61,894 nucleotides of DNA from Methylibium sp. Root1272. Its GTDB lineage: Bacteria; Pseudomonadota; Gammaproteobacteria; Burkholderiales; Burkholderiaceae_C. The notes beneath the pieces were generated by a model that was given only the letters and a program-made list of their open reading frames with translations, searched no databases and was not told where the DNA came from. A program made the position numbers and the translations under genes. This document shows, piece after piece, positions 49,826 to 58,765 of the stretch. The DNA lies in the NCBI RefSeq assembly GCF_001425905.1, contig NZ_LMDY01000005.1, forward strand, positions 1-61,894. The letters are read 5' to 3'. Position 1 is the stretch's first letter. The number at the start of each line of letters is the position of its first letter.

Positions 49826-50673
49826 AACACCATCGCCACGTGCGCCGTCGCGGGCAGGTGGCGGTTGTCGGCGCCCGGCAGCGTGGCGGCGCAGGCCGGG
49901 AAGACGATGTTGTCGGCGTGGCCGTAGAAGCAGGTGAAGCGGCCGGTGTGCAGCGCCGGCTCGCGTGCCGCCAGCCCGGTGATCCACTCGCTGGCCTGGC
50001 GCATGTGGCGGGAGTTGGTCGTGCGGCTCAGGCGCGCCAGCCAGGTGCCGCGGTGCGGCGAACCGATCGTGATCACGTGCTGCACGCGGGCGGCCGCGCC
50101 GGGTGTCGCCGCGAGCCAGGCGCGCGCCACCAGGCCGCCCATGCTGTGGCACACCAGCAGCGGCGGCAGGCCGGTCGTCTGCTCGAGTTTCGCCACCGCC
50201 GTCTCGAGCTGCGGCACGTAGATGTCCAGGTCGCTGAACACCGGTTCCAGGTCGACGGCCACGTACGGGCGCTGCTCGGCCGTGCAGCGCGCGAGCCACG
50301 GCCCCCACAGGCCGCGATTGCAGACGTAGCCATGCACGAACACCACCCCGCGCACGCCGGGCCGACCCGGCACGTCGGGGTAGCGCGTGGCGTGGAAGGG
50401 CTGGCGCCACACGAACACCTGCCACGCCACCACGCACTCGCCCAGCCAGGCCCGCAGCAACTGCAGCGGGCCGGCACGCGGCGCCTCGTCGCGGCCGTGC
50501 AGGCAGGCCAACAGCACGAACTCGACCGCGAGGATGAAGACGTAGCCGAAGGCGAGCACCAGGGCGCCGGCGACGGCCAGCACCGGCCGTCCCGCCGACG
50601 TCCACGCCACCAGCCAGCCCAGGGCGGCCAGCGTCACTGCCAGGATCACGAAGCGCTGCAAGCGCGCGAGCAT
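49732..50673 (-). CDS. Alpha/beta hydrolase, membrane-anchored
   Basis: A 313-residue protein. Two N-terminal hydrophobic helices (LAALGWLVAW, LAVAGALVLAFGYVFILAVEFVLL) anchor a lipase-like alpha/beta domain. VVFVHGYVCNRGLWG is the oxyanion-hole loop, LLVCHSMGGLVAR holds the nucleophilic Ser, GHADNIVFP gives the acid and ATAHVAMVFHPEV the His. PHRGTWLA after strand 6 is typical of triacylglycerol lipase-like enzymes. The catalytic domain probably faces the cytoplasm or periplasm; topology is not decided. It overlaps the convergent membrane-protein gene by 94 bases and follows the GMC gene by 13. Confidence 0.85.
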   Translation of the reverse strand: MLARLQRFVILAVTLAALGWLVAWTSAGRPVLAVAGALVLAFGYVFILAVEFVLLACLHGRDEAPRAGPLQLLRAWLGECVVAWQVFVWRQPFHATRYPDVPGRPGVRGVVFVHGYVCNRGLWGPWLARCTAEQRPYVAVDLEPVFSDLDIYVPQLETAVAKLEQTTGLPPLLVCHSMGGLVARAWLAATPGAAARVQHVITIGSPHRGTWLARLSRTTNSRHMRQASEWITGLAAREPALHTGRFTCFYGHADNIVFPACAATLPGADNRHLPATAHVAMVFHPEVVSEAARWLAASAEAISSGEAEGASSR

Positions 50674-50686
50674 GGGCAGGTGGGTC

Positions 50687-52306
50687 CTAGGCCAGCGAGA
50701 CCGTGCGGCCCGTCAGGCGCTGCGCCAGCCCGCTGGCCAGCCGGTTGACGATGCCGTAGATCGACAGCTGCGGGTTCGCGCCCACGCTGGTGGGGAACAG
50801 CGAGCCGTCGTGCACCGACAGGTTCTCGAGCTGCCAGTGCTGGCCATTCGGCTGCACCACGCCCAGCTTCGCCTCGCCGGCGAAGCCGCAGCCGCCCATG
50901 ACGTGCGCGCTGAACACGCGCGTGAGCTGCGGCTTCATCGGCAGGGCCGCGATCTCGCGCTTCGCCTCGTCCCAGCTGCGGTAGCTGCGCGCCAGCTCGT
51001 GGGTCGGGATCACCTCGCGCGCACCGGCTGCGAACTGCAGCTCGGCCATGCTCAGGAAGGCCCGGCGCGCACCGTTCATCACGAACTCGGTCAGCGGATA
51101 GTCGAGCAGCGGCGTGCGGTCGTCGCGCAGTCGCACGCGCCCGCCGGGCGACTGCGGGTGGAAGCCGTCGCGCAGCAGCGCGAGCAGCGCATGCGTGTGC
51201 GGGAACTGCTTGAGCTGGCGCGTCTGCTCGAGTCCGAAGCCGGCCATCGTCGTCGCGAACACGGTCGGGTGGATCGGCGGCGCCTCGAGCTTGTAGCCGA
51301 TCGGGCCGTCGATCGGATCGACGCCGAGGAAATGATCGCTGTAGATCGTCTGCGGCGCCCCGGCCCAGCCCTCGACGCGCTGGTCGAAGACCGCGGCCGA
51401 CACCACCACCGGATGCAGGAAGCTGCGGTGCCCGAGGCGGTTGTGCGGGTCGGGCGCCTTCGATCGCTGCAGCAGCGCCGGCGAGTTGATCGCGCCGCCC
51501 GCCACCACGTAGTGCTTCGCGCTCACGCGCACGGTGCGGTCCGATGCGGCGCTGCCGTCGGCGGCGACCGGCACGCAGTCGAGCCAGCGTACTTTCGATC
51601 CGTCATGCTCGAAGGCCTGCGCGCGCGTCTCCACCAGCATCTGCGCGCCGCGCTCCAGCGCGGCCGGGATCGTGGTCACCAGCATCGACTGCTTGGCGTT
51701 CGTCGGGCAGCCGAGGCCGCAGGAGCCGAGGTTCCAGCAGCCCTTCACGTTGCGCTGGATCGTTGCGGCCCGGATGCCCAGCCGGTCGGCGCCGCGCTTG
51801 AGCAGTTCGTTGTTCTCGTTCGGCGGCGCCAGCCACGGACCGATGCCGAGGTGCCGTTCGGCCTGCGCGAACCACGGCGCCAGCGCCTCGGGCGTGCAGT
51901 CCTTCAGGCCGAAGTGCTGCTGCCAGTAGGCCAGCGTGTCGTCGGGCGTGCGGAAGGAGCTGGTCCAGTTGACCGTGGTCGATCCGCCGACGCAACGGCC
52001 CTGCAGGATGTTGATCGCCTTGTCGGCCGTCTTGCGCCCGGCGCTCTCCTGGTAGAGCTGCGGATAGGCCTCGCGTTCGAGCTGGTGGAAGTCGCTGCTG
52101 GTCTTCAGCGGGCCTTCCTCGATCAGCACCACGGCGAGGCCGGCCTGCGTCAGCAGCTCGGCCGTGATGCCGGCGCCAGCGCCGGTGCCGACGATCGCCA
52201 CGTCGCAGCTGATCTCGGCCGGCAGCGGCCGCGCGCCAGCGTGGCGTCCGCCAAGAACCTTCCAGCCGCGGGCGAGCCCATCCTTGAAGGGGTCGGTGGT
52301 GGCCAT
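50687..52306 (-). CDS. GMC-family FAD-dependent oxidoreductase
   Basis: A 539-residue flavoenzyme. The FAD motif is CDVAIVGTGAGAGITAELL, the GMC block is GRCVGGSTTVNWTSSFRTP, and the C-terminal signature includes FSAHVMGGCGFAGE, then VHDGSLFPTSVGANPQLSIYGI with the catalytic His/Asn region. CGLGCPTNAKQSM carries clustered cysteines seen in the membrane-bound gluconate/sorbitol dehydrogenase and cholesterol-oxidase-like branches. It has no signal peptide, but its neighbour with a Tat signal could carry it to the periplasm. It probably oxidises an alcohol or sterol-like substrate. Start ATG 52306; the frame upstream is antisense-like extension. Confidence 0.88.
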   Translation of the reverse strand: MATTDPFKDGLARGWKVLGGRHAGARPLPAEISCDVAIVGTGAGAGITAELLTQAGLAVVLIEEGPLKTSSDFHQLEREAYPQLYQESAGRKTADKAINILQGRCVGGSTTVNWTSSFRTPDDTLAYWQQHFGLKDCTPEALAPWFAQAERHLGIGPWLAPPNENNELLKRGADRLGIRAATIQRNVKGCWNLGSCGLGCPTNAKQSMLVTTIPAALERGAQMLVETRAQAFEHDGSKVRWLDCVPVAADGSAASDRTVRVSAKHYVVAGGAINSPALLQRSKAPDPHNRLGHRSFLHPVVVSAAVFDQRVEGWAGAPQTIYSDHFLGVDPIDGPIGYKLEAPPIHPTVFATTMAGFGLEQTRQLKQFPHTHALLALLRDGFHPQSPGGRVRLRDDRTPLLDYPLTEFVMNGARRAFLSMAELQFAAGAREVIPTHELARSYRSWDEAKREIAALPMKPQLTRVFSAHVMGGCGFAGEAKLGVVQPNGQHWQLENLSVHDGSLFPTSVGANPQLSIYGIVNRLASGLAQRLTGRTVSLA

Positions 52307-52311
52307 GTCGG

Positions 52312-52830
52312 TCAGACCGTGCTCGGGCCCGGGTAGCCCATCAGCGGCCAGTGCTCCGTCTGCGCGAAGAAGGCCGCGTTGGTGAGATCGCGCAACGCGT
52401 GATAGGCCTGCTGGCGCAGCTCGTGGTCGGTGGTGCGCATGCGGCGCAGCGCGGCCTCGAGCTCGTTCACGCTCGCGTCGGGCCAGTCGCTGCGCAGGCC
52501 GGTCAACCATTGCCGCGTGGCCGACACCGACAGCACGCCGAGCAGCTGCGCGATCTCGCCCTGGGTGGCGGCGGGGAAGCCGGCGATCGTCTCGTCGAGC
52601 CGCTGCAGGTGGCGTTCCAGCACCGCGTCGAGCTCCGCCGGCTCGGTGGGCAGGCTGCCCTCGAGCACGACACGCGCCACGGCGCGAAACACCGCGCGGC
52701 CCGACGGCGTGAGCCGGCCGCCGCGCACGCCGGGCCGCCACAGCCATGCAGCGCTGCCGGCCACGGCGAACAGCGCCGTGGCCCCGGCGCCGAGCTGCAG
52801 CAGGCGCCGACGCGACAGCCCCGCGCTCAT
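52312..52830 (-). CDS. Tat-exported gluconate 2-dehydrogenase subunit 3-like protein
   Basis: A 172-residue protein with a twin-arginine signal (LSRRRLLQLGAGATALFAVAGSAAWLW). The mature helical part (LTPSGRAVFRAVARVVLEGSLP and DAVLERHLQRLDETIAGFP) resembles the small subunit 3 of gluconate 2-dehydrogenase-type enzymes, usually next to a GMC flavoprotein, as here (five bases between). It probably escorts the GMC subunit through Tat as a folded complex. The usual third partner, a multihaem cytochrome c, is not adjacent. ATG 52830 places the arginines at residues 7-9; the frame extends five residues further. Confidence 0.72.
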   Translation of the reverse strand: MSAGLSRRRLLQLGAGATALFAVAGSAAWLWRPGVRGGRLTPSGRAVFRAVARVVLEGSLPTEPAELDAVLERHLQRLDETIAGFPAATQGEIAQLLGVLSVSATRQWLTGLRSDWPDASVNELEAALRRMRTTDHELRQQAYHALRDLTNAAFFAQTEHWPLMGYPGPSTV

Positions 52831-52964
52831 GACGCCGGCGCGCACCGGGCGCCGAAAGGACGAGGGAACTTGCTGACGGTCATCGACGCGGAGTGTTGCA
52901 TCATTCGCGCGCCGGCCCGTCGAGGTGGGCCTCTATTCGCGATCCCGGAAAACCCCCGACCCGC

Positions 52965-53693
52965 ATGACCGCTCCCCCGCGAGCCGCCGCTGCCGACGCC
53001 CCTGCCATCCTGCGCAGCCTCGCCGCCGTCGAGCAGGAGCGAGCGCGCCGCCAGGCCGTGCCCGGGCTGGGTGAGAAGGTGCAGGCGGTCAAGGCCTACC
53101 AGCAGTCGCGCTTCGAGCACACCCACGCCGAGCTGCTGGCGAGCCCGCGCTATGTCGCGGCCGCGCGCTTCTTCCTCGACGAGCTGTATGGGCCCAGCGA
53201 CTTCAGTCGGCGCGACGCCCAGTTCGCCCGCATCGTGCCGGCGCTGGTCCGGCTGTTCCCGCAGGAGATCGTCGAGACCGTCGCCACGCTGGGCGAGCTG
53301 CATGCGCTGTCCGAATCGCTCGACAGCGCGATGGCCGAGGCGCTGCCGTCGCCGGCCATCGACGCAAGTGGCTACGCGCAGGCCTGGCAGGCCACCGGCC
53401 GCCGCGTCGACCGCGAGCAGCAGATCGACCTGATGCTCGCGGTCGGTCGCTCGCTCGACCGCTACACGCGCAAGCCGATGCTCTCGACGAGTCTGCGCAT
53501 GATGCGCGGCCCCGCGCGCGCCGCCGGCCTGAGCGAACTGCAGGCCTTTCTCGAGCGCGGTCTCGACACCTTCAAGACGATGCGCGGTGCGACCGAATTC
53601 CTCGCGGGAATCGAGGCGCGCGAGCGCGCGCTGCTCGCGCAGCTCTTCACGGCCGAACCGCAGGCCGCCGCCGGCTCAGGGCAACTCCCGTAG
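52965..53693 (+). CDS. Conserved hypothetical protein (FFLDELYG family)
   Basis: A 242-residue, mostly helical cytoplasmic protein. The recognisable block is RYVAAARFFLDELYGPSDFSRRDAQFARIVPALVRLFP, shared by a group of proteobacterial hypotheticals with no known role. The C-terminal half (LMLAVGRSLDRYTRKPMLSTSLRMMRGPARAAGLSELQAFLERGLDTFKTM) contains a further conserved helix pair. It lies upstream of fadD in the same orientation (52 bases apart), so a lipid-linked role is possible but unproven. Confidence 0.75.
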   Translation: MTAPPRAAAADAPAILRSLAAVEQERARRQAVPGLGEKVQAVKAYQQSRFEHTHAELLASPRYVAAARFFLDELYGPSDFSRRDAQFARIVPALVRLFPQEIVETVATLGELHALSESLDSAMAEALPSPAIDASGYAQAWQATGRRVDREQQIDLMLAVGRSLDRYTRKPMLSTSLRMMRGPARAAGLSELQAFLERGLDTFKTMRGATEFLAGIEARERALLAQLFTAEPQAAAGSGQLP

Positions 53694-53745
53694 CCGCAGC
53701 GCGCCGAGGCTCGAAGAATCGGGCCTCACTCGGAGGAGCTCGCGC

Positions 53746-55443
53746 ATGGACATGCCGGCCAAGAAGCCCTGGCTCGCCCACTACCCCCCCTCGGTGGCGG
53801 CCACGGTCGATGCCGGTTCCGATGCCTCGTTGTCGGCGCTGCTCGACCAGGCCTTCCGGCAGCATGCCGCGCGACCCGCGGCCGTGCTGATGGGGCGCGA
53901 ACTCAGGTTCCGCGAGATCGACGAACTCGCCGATGCCCTCGGTGCGTGGCTGCAGGCCAAGGGCGTCGTGAAGGGCACGCGCGTCGCGCTGATGATGCCC
54001 AACCTGCTGCAGTACCTGGTGGCGCTCGCGGCGGTGCTGCGCATCGGCGGCGTCGTGGTCAACGTCAACCCGCTCTACACCGCGCGCGAACTGCAGTTCC
54101 AGCTCAAGGACTCCGGGGCCGAGGTGATCGTGGTCCTCGAGAACTTCGCCGCGACGCTCGAGGAGGTGATCGACCGCACCGCCGTCAAGCACGTGGTGCT
54201 GGTCTCGATGGGCGACCTGCTGGGTCTCTGGAAGGGCCAGCTGGTCAACTTCGTGGTGCGCAACGTCAAGAAGATGGTGCCGGCGTTCACGCTGCCGCTC
54301 ACCGAGGGGCGCAGCGTCACGCGCTTCAACATGGCCATCGCCGAGGGCACGCGGCAGAAGCTCGTGCGCCCGCCGGTCGGCCCCGACGACGTCGCCTTCC
54401 TGCAGTACACCGGCGGCACGACCGGCGTGTCCAAGGGGGCCACGCTGTTGCACCGCAACGTGGTCGCCAACGTGCTGCAGACCGAGGCCTGGTTCCGGCC
54501 CATGCTCGACAAGGTCGGCGCCCAGCAGATCGTCTGCGTCTGCGCGCTGCCGCTGTATCACATCTATGCGCTGATGCTGTGCTTCGTGATGGGCGCGCGC
54601 CTGGGCATGAAGAACCTGCTGATCCCGAACCCGCGCGACATCCCGGGCCTGGTCAAGACACTGACGAAGCACCGCGTCAACATGTTCCCGGCCGTCAACA
54701 CGCTGTTCAACGCGCTGGCCAACAACGCCGAGTTCGCGCGGCTCGACTTCTCGGGCCTGGTGGCGTCCACCGGCGGCGGCATGGCCTGCCAGCAGGCGAC
54801 CGCCGAGAAGTGGCTGCGCATCACCGGCTGCCCGATGGTCGAGGGCTACGGCCTGTCGGAGACCTCGCCGCTGGTCACCTGCAATCGGCTGGACCTGCGG
54901 CAGTTCAGCGGCAACGTCGGCCTGCCGATCCCGTCGACCGAGATCGCGATCCGCGACGACGACGGCCGCGACCTGCCGCTCGGCGAGGCCGGCGAAGTCT
55001 GCATCCGCGGGCCGCAGGTGATGGCCGGCTACTGGAACCGCCCCGACGAGACCGCCAAGGTCATGACGCCGGACGGCTACTTCAAGTCGGGCGACATCGG
55101 CGTGCTGGACGAGCGCGGCTACCTTCGCATCGTCGACCGCAAGAAGGACATGATCATCGTCTCCGGCTTCAACGTGTACCCCACCGAGATCGAGCAGGTG
55201 GTCAACCTGCATCCCGGCGTGCTCGAGTGCGCCGCGGTCGGCGTGCCGGACGAGAAGACCGGCGAGGCCGTCCGCTTGTTCGTCGTGCGCAAGGACCCGG
55301 CCCTGACCGAGCAGCAACTGGCCGACCACTGTCGGCAGAACTTCACCGCCTACAAGCGGCCGCGGCGTATCGAGTTCCGCGACGACCTGCCCAAGAGCAA
55401 CGTCGGCAAGATCCTGCGACGCGAGTTGCGCGGGCCGGCCTGA
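53746..55443 (+). CDS. fadD: Long-chain fatty-acid-CoA ligase
   Basis: A 565-residue AMP-forming ligase. P-loop LQYTGGTTGVSKGATLLHRN, A4 CALPLYHIYALMLC, A5 EGYGLSETSPLVTCN, A7 YFKSGDIGVLDERGYLRIVDRKKDMI, A8 IVSGFNVYPTEIEQVV and catalytic Lys in LPKSNVGKILRREL. The N-terminal HYPPSVAATVD is typical of E. coli-type FadD. It activates long-chain fatty acids for beta-oxidation or lipid synthesis at the inner membrane face. GGAGGAG lies just before ATG 53746. Confidence 0.95.
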   Translation: MDMPAKKPWLAHYPPSVAATVDAGSDASLSALLDQAFRQHAARPAAVLMGRELRFREIDELADALGAWLQAKGVVKGTRVALMMPNLLQYLVALAAVLRIGGVVVNVNPLYTARELQFQLKDSGAEVIVVLENFAATLEEVIDRTAVKHVVLVSMGDLLGLWKGQLVNFVVRNVKKMVPAFTLPLTEGRSVTRFNMAIAEGTRQKLVRPPVGPDDVAFLQYTGGTTGVSKGATLLHRNVVANVLQTEAWFRPMLDKVGAQQIVCVCALPLYHIYALMLCFVMGARLGMKNLLIPNPRDIPGLVKTLTKHRVNMFPAVNTLFNALANNAEFARLDFSGLVASTGGGMACQQATAEKWLRITGCPMVEGYGLSETSPLVTCNRLDLRQFSGNVGLPIPSTEIAIRDDDGRDLPLGEAGEVCIRGPQVMAGYWNRPDETAKVMTPDGYFKSGDIGVLDERGYLRIVDRKKDMIIVSGFNVYPTEIEQVVNLHPGVLECAAVGVPDEKTGEAVRLFVVRKDPALTEQQLADHCRQNFTAYKRPRRIEFRDDLPKSNVGKILRRELRGPA

Positions 55444-55577
55444 CGGCACGGCTCCGCGCCCCGCCGACCGACGGCGGGAACCCGAGGGCCGTTGGCGGAG
55501 TCTGTCGTGTTCGCCCCTCGTCGTCCGGCCTGCCGGTGACGCGGCCTGGTCCGTCCCTCGCCCGCGATGCCCGCTGC

Positions 55578-56765
55578 ATGAACCGCCGACTCTGGGAAAT
55601 CGATGCGCTGCGCGGCTTGATGCTGGTGCTGATGACCGTCACGCACCTGCCCACCCGCTATTCGGACCCGCTGGGCCAGCCGTTCGGCTACGTGTCGGCG
55701 GCCGAGGGCTTCGTGCTGCTGTCGGCCTTCATGGCCGGCATGGTCTACACCGCCCGCGAGCGGCGCGACGGTGAGGCGGTGATGCGCGAGGCCTTCCTGA
55801 AGCGCGCGCTGAAGATCTACGGCTGCCAGGCCGCGCTGCTGCTGTTCCTGTTCACCGTCATCGCGCTGATCGGCGTGGCGACCCGGCAGGACGCCATCAC
55901 CAACATGATCTCGTTCTACATCGAGCAGCCGCTGACGGCCTTCTTCAGCGGCCTGCTGCTGGTCTACAGCCCGCCGCTGCTGGACATCCTGCCGCTCTAC
56001 ATCGTGTTCATGCTGGTGAGCCCGGTGCTGCTGCTGCACGGCCTGCAGCACGGCTGGCTGGGCATCCTGGCGCTCAGCGTGCTGCTGTGGCTGCTGGCGC
56101 AGTTCGACCTGGGTCGGGCGGTCTACGACGGCGTGGTGGCGCTCACCGGCCTGCCGGTGCCGTTTCCGCAGACCGGCGCCTTCGAGATCTTCGGCTGGCA
56201 GTTCCTGTGGGTGATGGGGCTGTGGATGGGCTCGGTGCGTGCCGCGACGCGCGAGCCGGCGCCGGTGGTCTTTCCGCCGTGGCTGGTGCGTGCGGCCGTC
56301 GTGCTCGGCGTGACTGGCCTGGTGTGGCGGCACGCCGTCGGGCAGCTGCCGTTCCCGGGCCACGACGCGCTGAACCTGATGTTCGACAAGTGGCACCTGG
56401 GTCCGCTGCGCCTGATCAACTTCTTCGCGTTGCTGACGCTCACCATGCACTTCGGCCCGCGCATCGCGGCACGCCTGCCGCGCCTCACCGTGCTCGAGAC
56501 CCTGGGCGCCGCCTCGCTGCCGGTGTTCTGCGCTCACCTGGTGCTGGCGCTGCTGCTGCTGGCGCTGGCCGGCGACGCCAGCCAGCAGCGCCCGCTCTGG
56601 CTGGACACGCTGATCCTGGCCGGCAGCTACGGCATCCTCTACGCGGTGGCGTGGATCAGCGGGCAGCTCGACCTGCGCACCGCCGCGATGCGCGAGCGCC
56701 TGAAGCGCCAGACCGCCCAGACGCTCAGCGCGGTGGCTCGGGCACGCGCAGGTGGTCGGCGATGA
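55578..56765 (+). CDS. OpgC-family membrane acyltransferase
   Basis: A 395-residue polytopic protein with about ten hydrophobic segments. The start MNRRLWEIDALRGLMLVLMTVTHLP and the following YVSAAEGFVLLSAFMAGMVY are the family signature; the Arg of DALRG and the acidic/His residues near it are the likely catalytic site. OpgC proteins succinylate osmoregulated periplasmic glucans. No opgGH genes are near, so the acceptor is inferred. Its 3' end overlaps the convergent SGNH hydrolase gene by 41 bases. Confidence 0.85.
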   Translation: MNRRLWEIDALRGLMLVLMTVTHLPTRYSDPLGQPFGYVSAAEGFVLLSAFMAGMVYTARERRDGEAVMREAFLKRALKIYGCQAALLLFLFTVIALIGVATRQDAITNMISFYIEQPLTAFFSGLLLVYSPPLLDILPLYIVFMLVSPVLLLHGLQHGWLGILALSVLLWLLAQFDLGRAVYDGVVALTGLPVPFPQTGAFEIFGWQFLWVMGLWMGSVRAATREPAPVVFPPWLVRAAVVLGVTGLVWRHAVGQLPFPGHDALNLMFDKWHLGPLRLINFFALLTLTMHFGPRIAARLPRLTVLETLGAASLPVFCAHLVLALLLLALAGDASQQRPLWLDTLILAGSYGILYAVAWISGQLDLRTAAMRERLKRQTAQTLSAVARARAGGRR

Positions 56766-57471
56766 CGGTGCGCCACAGCGCGTAGCCCTGCGCGTTCAGG
56801 TGCAGCGCGTCGGGCTGGAACAGTTCCGCGCGCGGGCGCCCCTGCTCGTCGAGCATCTTCGAGTAGATGTCGATGTAGTCGAGGTTGGGCGTGTGGCGGC
56901 TGTAGTCGGCCACCAGCGCATTGGTCTCGACCACCTGCGGCATCAGCGCGCTGCGCAAGGGGCTGGGCTTGATCGACAGGTAGGCGATGCGGGTGTCGGG
57001 CAGCGCTCGGCGCACGCCCTCGACGAAGGCGCTGAAGCTCGCCAGCACCTGCTGCGGCGTGCGGCCCTCGGCGAGGTCGTTGTCGCCGGCGTAGACGATC
57101 ACCAGCCGCGGCTTGTAGGGCAGCACCAGCCGCTCCAGGTACTCCGCGCAGTCGAACATGCGCGAGCCGCCGAAGCCGCGCTTGACGATGCTCTCGCCGG
57201 CGAACTGCGCCTCCAGCCCCGACCACAGCCGGATCGACGAGCTGCCGACGAACAGCACCCCGCCGGGCTGCGGCGCCTGCGCCTGGTCGGCCAGCGCGAA
57301 GGCTTCCAGGCTTTCCTGCCAGCGCGCGTCGGCGTGAGGCGCGGCGGACGCGGTGCCGGCGCCGCCGTTCGAGCGCGCCTGCACCGCAGGCCGCGTCGTC
57401 TGCGCGTGCACCCCCAGCGCCCCGAGGCCGAGGCCGCACAGCGCCAGCAACCAGCGTGTCGATCGCTTCAT
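56725..57471 (-). CDS. GDSL/SGNH-family hydrolase, exported
   Basis: A 248-residue protein with a signal peptide (LLALCGLGLGALGVHAQ). SGNH blocks: I with the nucleophile in VLFVGSSSIRLW, II Gly in KRGFGGSRMFD, III Asn in VYAGDNDLAEG, V with Asp/His in FQPDALHLNAQGY. It is probably a periplasmic esterase or acetylhydrolase acting on a lipid, peptidoglycan or glycan ester. Its position facing opgC raises the idea that it removes a glucan acyl group, which is inference only. Start ATG 57471; upstream frame has no signal. Confidence 0.9.
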   Translation of the reverse strand: MKRSTRWLLALCGLGLGALGVHAQTTRPAVQARSNGGAGTASAAPHADARWQESLEAFALADQAQAPQPGGVLFVGSSSIRLWSGLEAQFAGESIVKRGFGGSRMFDCAEYLERLVLPYKPRLVIVYAGDNDLAEGRTPQQVLASFSAFVEGVRRALPDTRIAYLSIKPSPLRSALMPQVVETNALVADYSRHTPNLDYIDIYSKMLDEQGRPRAELFQPDALHLNAQGYALWRTVIADHLRVPEPPR

Positions 57472-57712
57472 CCTCTTCACTCCTTGCCTGCCGCGGCGAG
57501 CGCGGCGTCGCGAACCCGTGAACGACCCGGTGAGGTTCCGTCCCGGCGCGTCGGTTCCGTGTCGCGGCCCATTCTGCGCCGCAACGATGCAAGACCCCGC
57601 AAGACTCGCGACAGAACGTAGCGCGGGCAACTTGCCCTCGGCGGATCGCGCCGTGCTCTGCACACTCGCGGCTGCATCGAGACCACGAAATCGAAGAGGA
57701 AGAGGACGAGAC

Positions 57713-58108
57713 ATGATCGGAACCTGGAGCGCGCACGCCCCCACCTACCTGCTGTGGCTGTGCATCGTGACCACGCTGGTGTTCGCGCTGCCCATCACCT
57801 TCGCGCCGCTGGCCTGGGCGCGGCTGATGCGCTGGCGCCTGCCCGAGCACACCGACCTGGCGGTCTACTTCGGTCGCTGCCTCGGCTGCTTCATCCTGAT
57901 CCTCGAGGCGATGATGCTGCGGGCCGCGCTGACCGGCGTGGCGCTGCAGCCGACCTTCGAGTTCCTGAGCGCGGTGTTCGCGCTGATGCTGGTGGTCCAC
58001 ATCGTCGGCGCGCTGCAGCGCATCCAGCCCTGGACCGAGACCGCCGAGATCGGCATGTACGGCGCCCTGCTGCTCGTGACGCTGGCGTTCTTCCCGGTCG
58101 CAGGCTGA
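57713..58108 (+). CDS. Small four-helix membrane protein, unknown
   Basis: A 131-residue protein with four hydrophobic segments: YLLWLCIVTTLVFALPITFAP, GRCLGCFILILEAMMLRAAL, LSAVFALMLVVHIVGALQ and GMYGALLLVTLAFFPVAG. The conserved-looking YFGRCLG start of the second helix and loop HTDLAVYF resemble BphX-type small membrane proteins, but I do not assign it. A purine-rich GGAAGAGGA lies upstream of ATG 57713. The 241-base gap before it (57472-57712) shows no other gene. Confidence 0.65.
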   Translation: MIGTWSAHAPTYLLWLCIVTTLVFALPITFAPLAWARLMRWRLPEHTDLAVYFGRCLGCFILILEAMMLRAALTGVALQPTFEFLSAVFALMLVVHIVGALQRIQPWTETAEIGMYGALLLVTLAFFPVAG

Positions 58109-58132
58109 GCGCGCGCGGGGCCGCCTCGGCGC

Positions 58133-58765
58133 TCAGGCGATCCAGCCGCGCTGCCAGGCCATGCGCGCGAGCTCGAAGTCGCTGGCGGTGCCGAGCTTGG
58201 ACTTGATCTGGTAGTGCACGTTGTGCACCGTCTTCACGCTCAGGCTCAGCGACTGCGCGATCTCCTGCGGCGTGCGCCCGCCCACCAGCAGCCGCATCAC
58301 CTCGAACTCGCGCGGCGACAGGCCGTGGGCCGCGCTGTCCTGCGGATCGAGCAGCGCGCTGGCCACCTCGCCCGAGACGTCCGGGCTCAGCACGCGGCGG
58401 CCCTGGTTCACCTCGCGCACCGCGCCCACCAGCTGCGACGGCGCGCTGCTCTTGGTCACGTAGCCCAGTGCGCCGGCCCGCAGCGCCTGCGCCACCCACA
58501 CCGCGTCGCGGTGCATGCTGAAGGCGAGCATGCGGCAGGCTTCGTCGCGCTGGCGCAGGCGGGCGATCAGCTCCAGCCCGCCCATGCCCGGCAGGCCCAG
58601 GTCGATCACCACCACCGCCGGCCGCAGCGCGCGCCACTGGTTCAGCGCCTCGCCGCCGTCGCCCGCCTCGGCCACCACGACGATGTCGCTCTGCAGCTCC
58701 AGCAGGCGCTTGTAGCCCTCGCGCACGATCGCGTGGTCGTCGACCAGCATCACGCGGATCGTCAT
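58133..58765 (-). CDS. NarL/LuxR-type response regulator
   Basis: A 210-residue regulator. Receiver: acidic pair in VMLVDDHAIV, phospho-Asp55 in VVVIDLGLPGMGG, Lys in GYVTKSSAPS. DNA-binding domain with LSPREFEVMRLLVGGRTPQEIAQSLSLSVKTVHNVHYQIKSKLG. It is the output partner of the kinase gene directly upstream, with an ATGA overlap. Regulated genes are unknown; the adjacent porin is a candidate. Confidence 0.93.
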   Translation of the reverse strand: MTIRVMLVDDHAIVREGYKRLLELQSDIVVVAEAGDGGEALNQWRALRPAVVVIDLGLPGMGGLELIARLRQRDEACRMLAFSMHRDAVWVAQALRAGALGYVTKSSAPSQLVGAVREVNQGRRVLSPDVSGEVASALLDPQDSAAHGLSPREFEVMRLLVGGRTPQEIAQSLSLSVKTVHNVHYQIKSKLGTASDFELARMAWQRGWIA

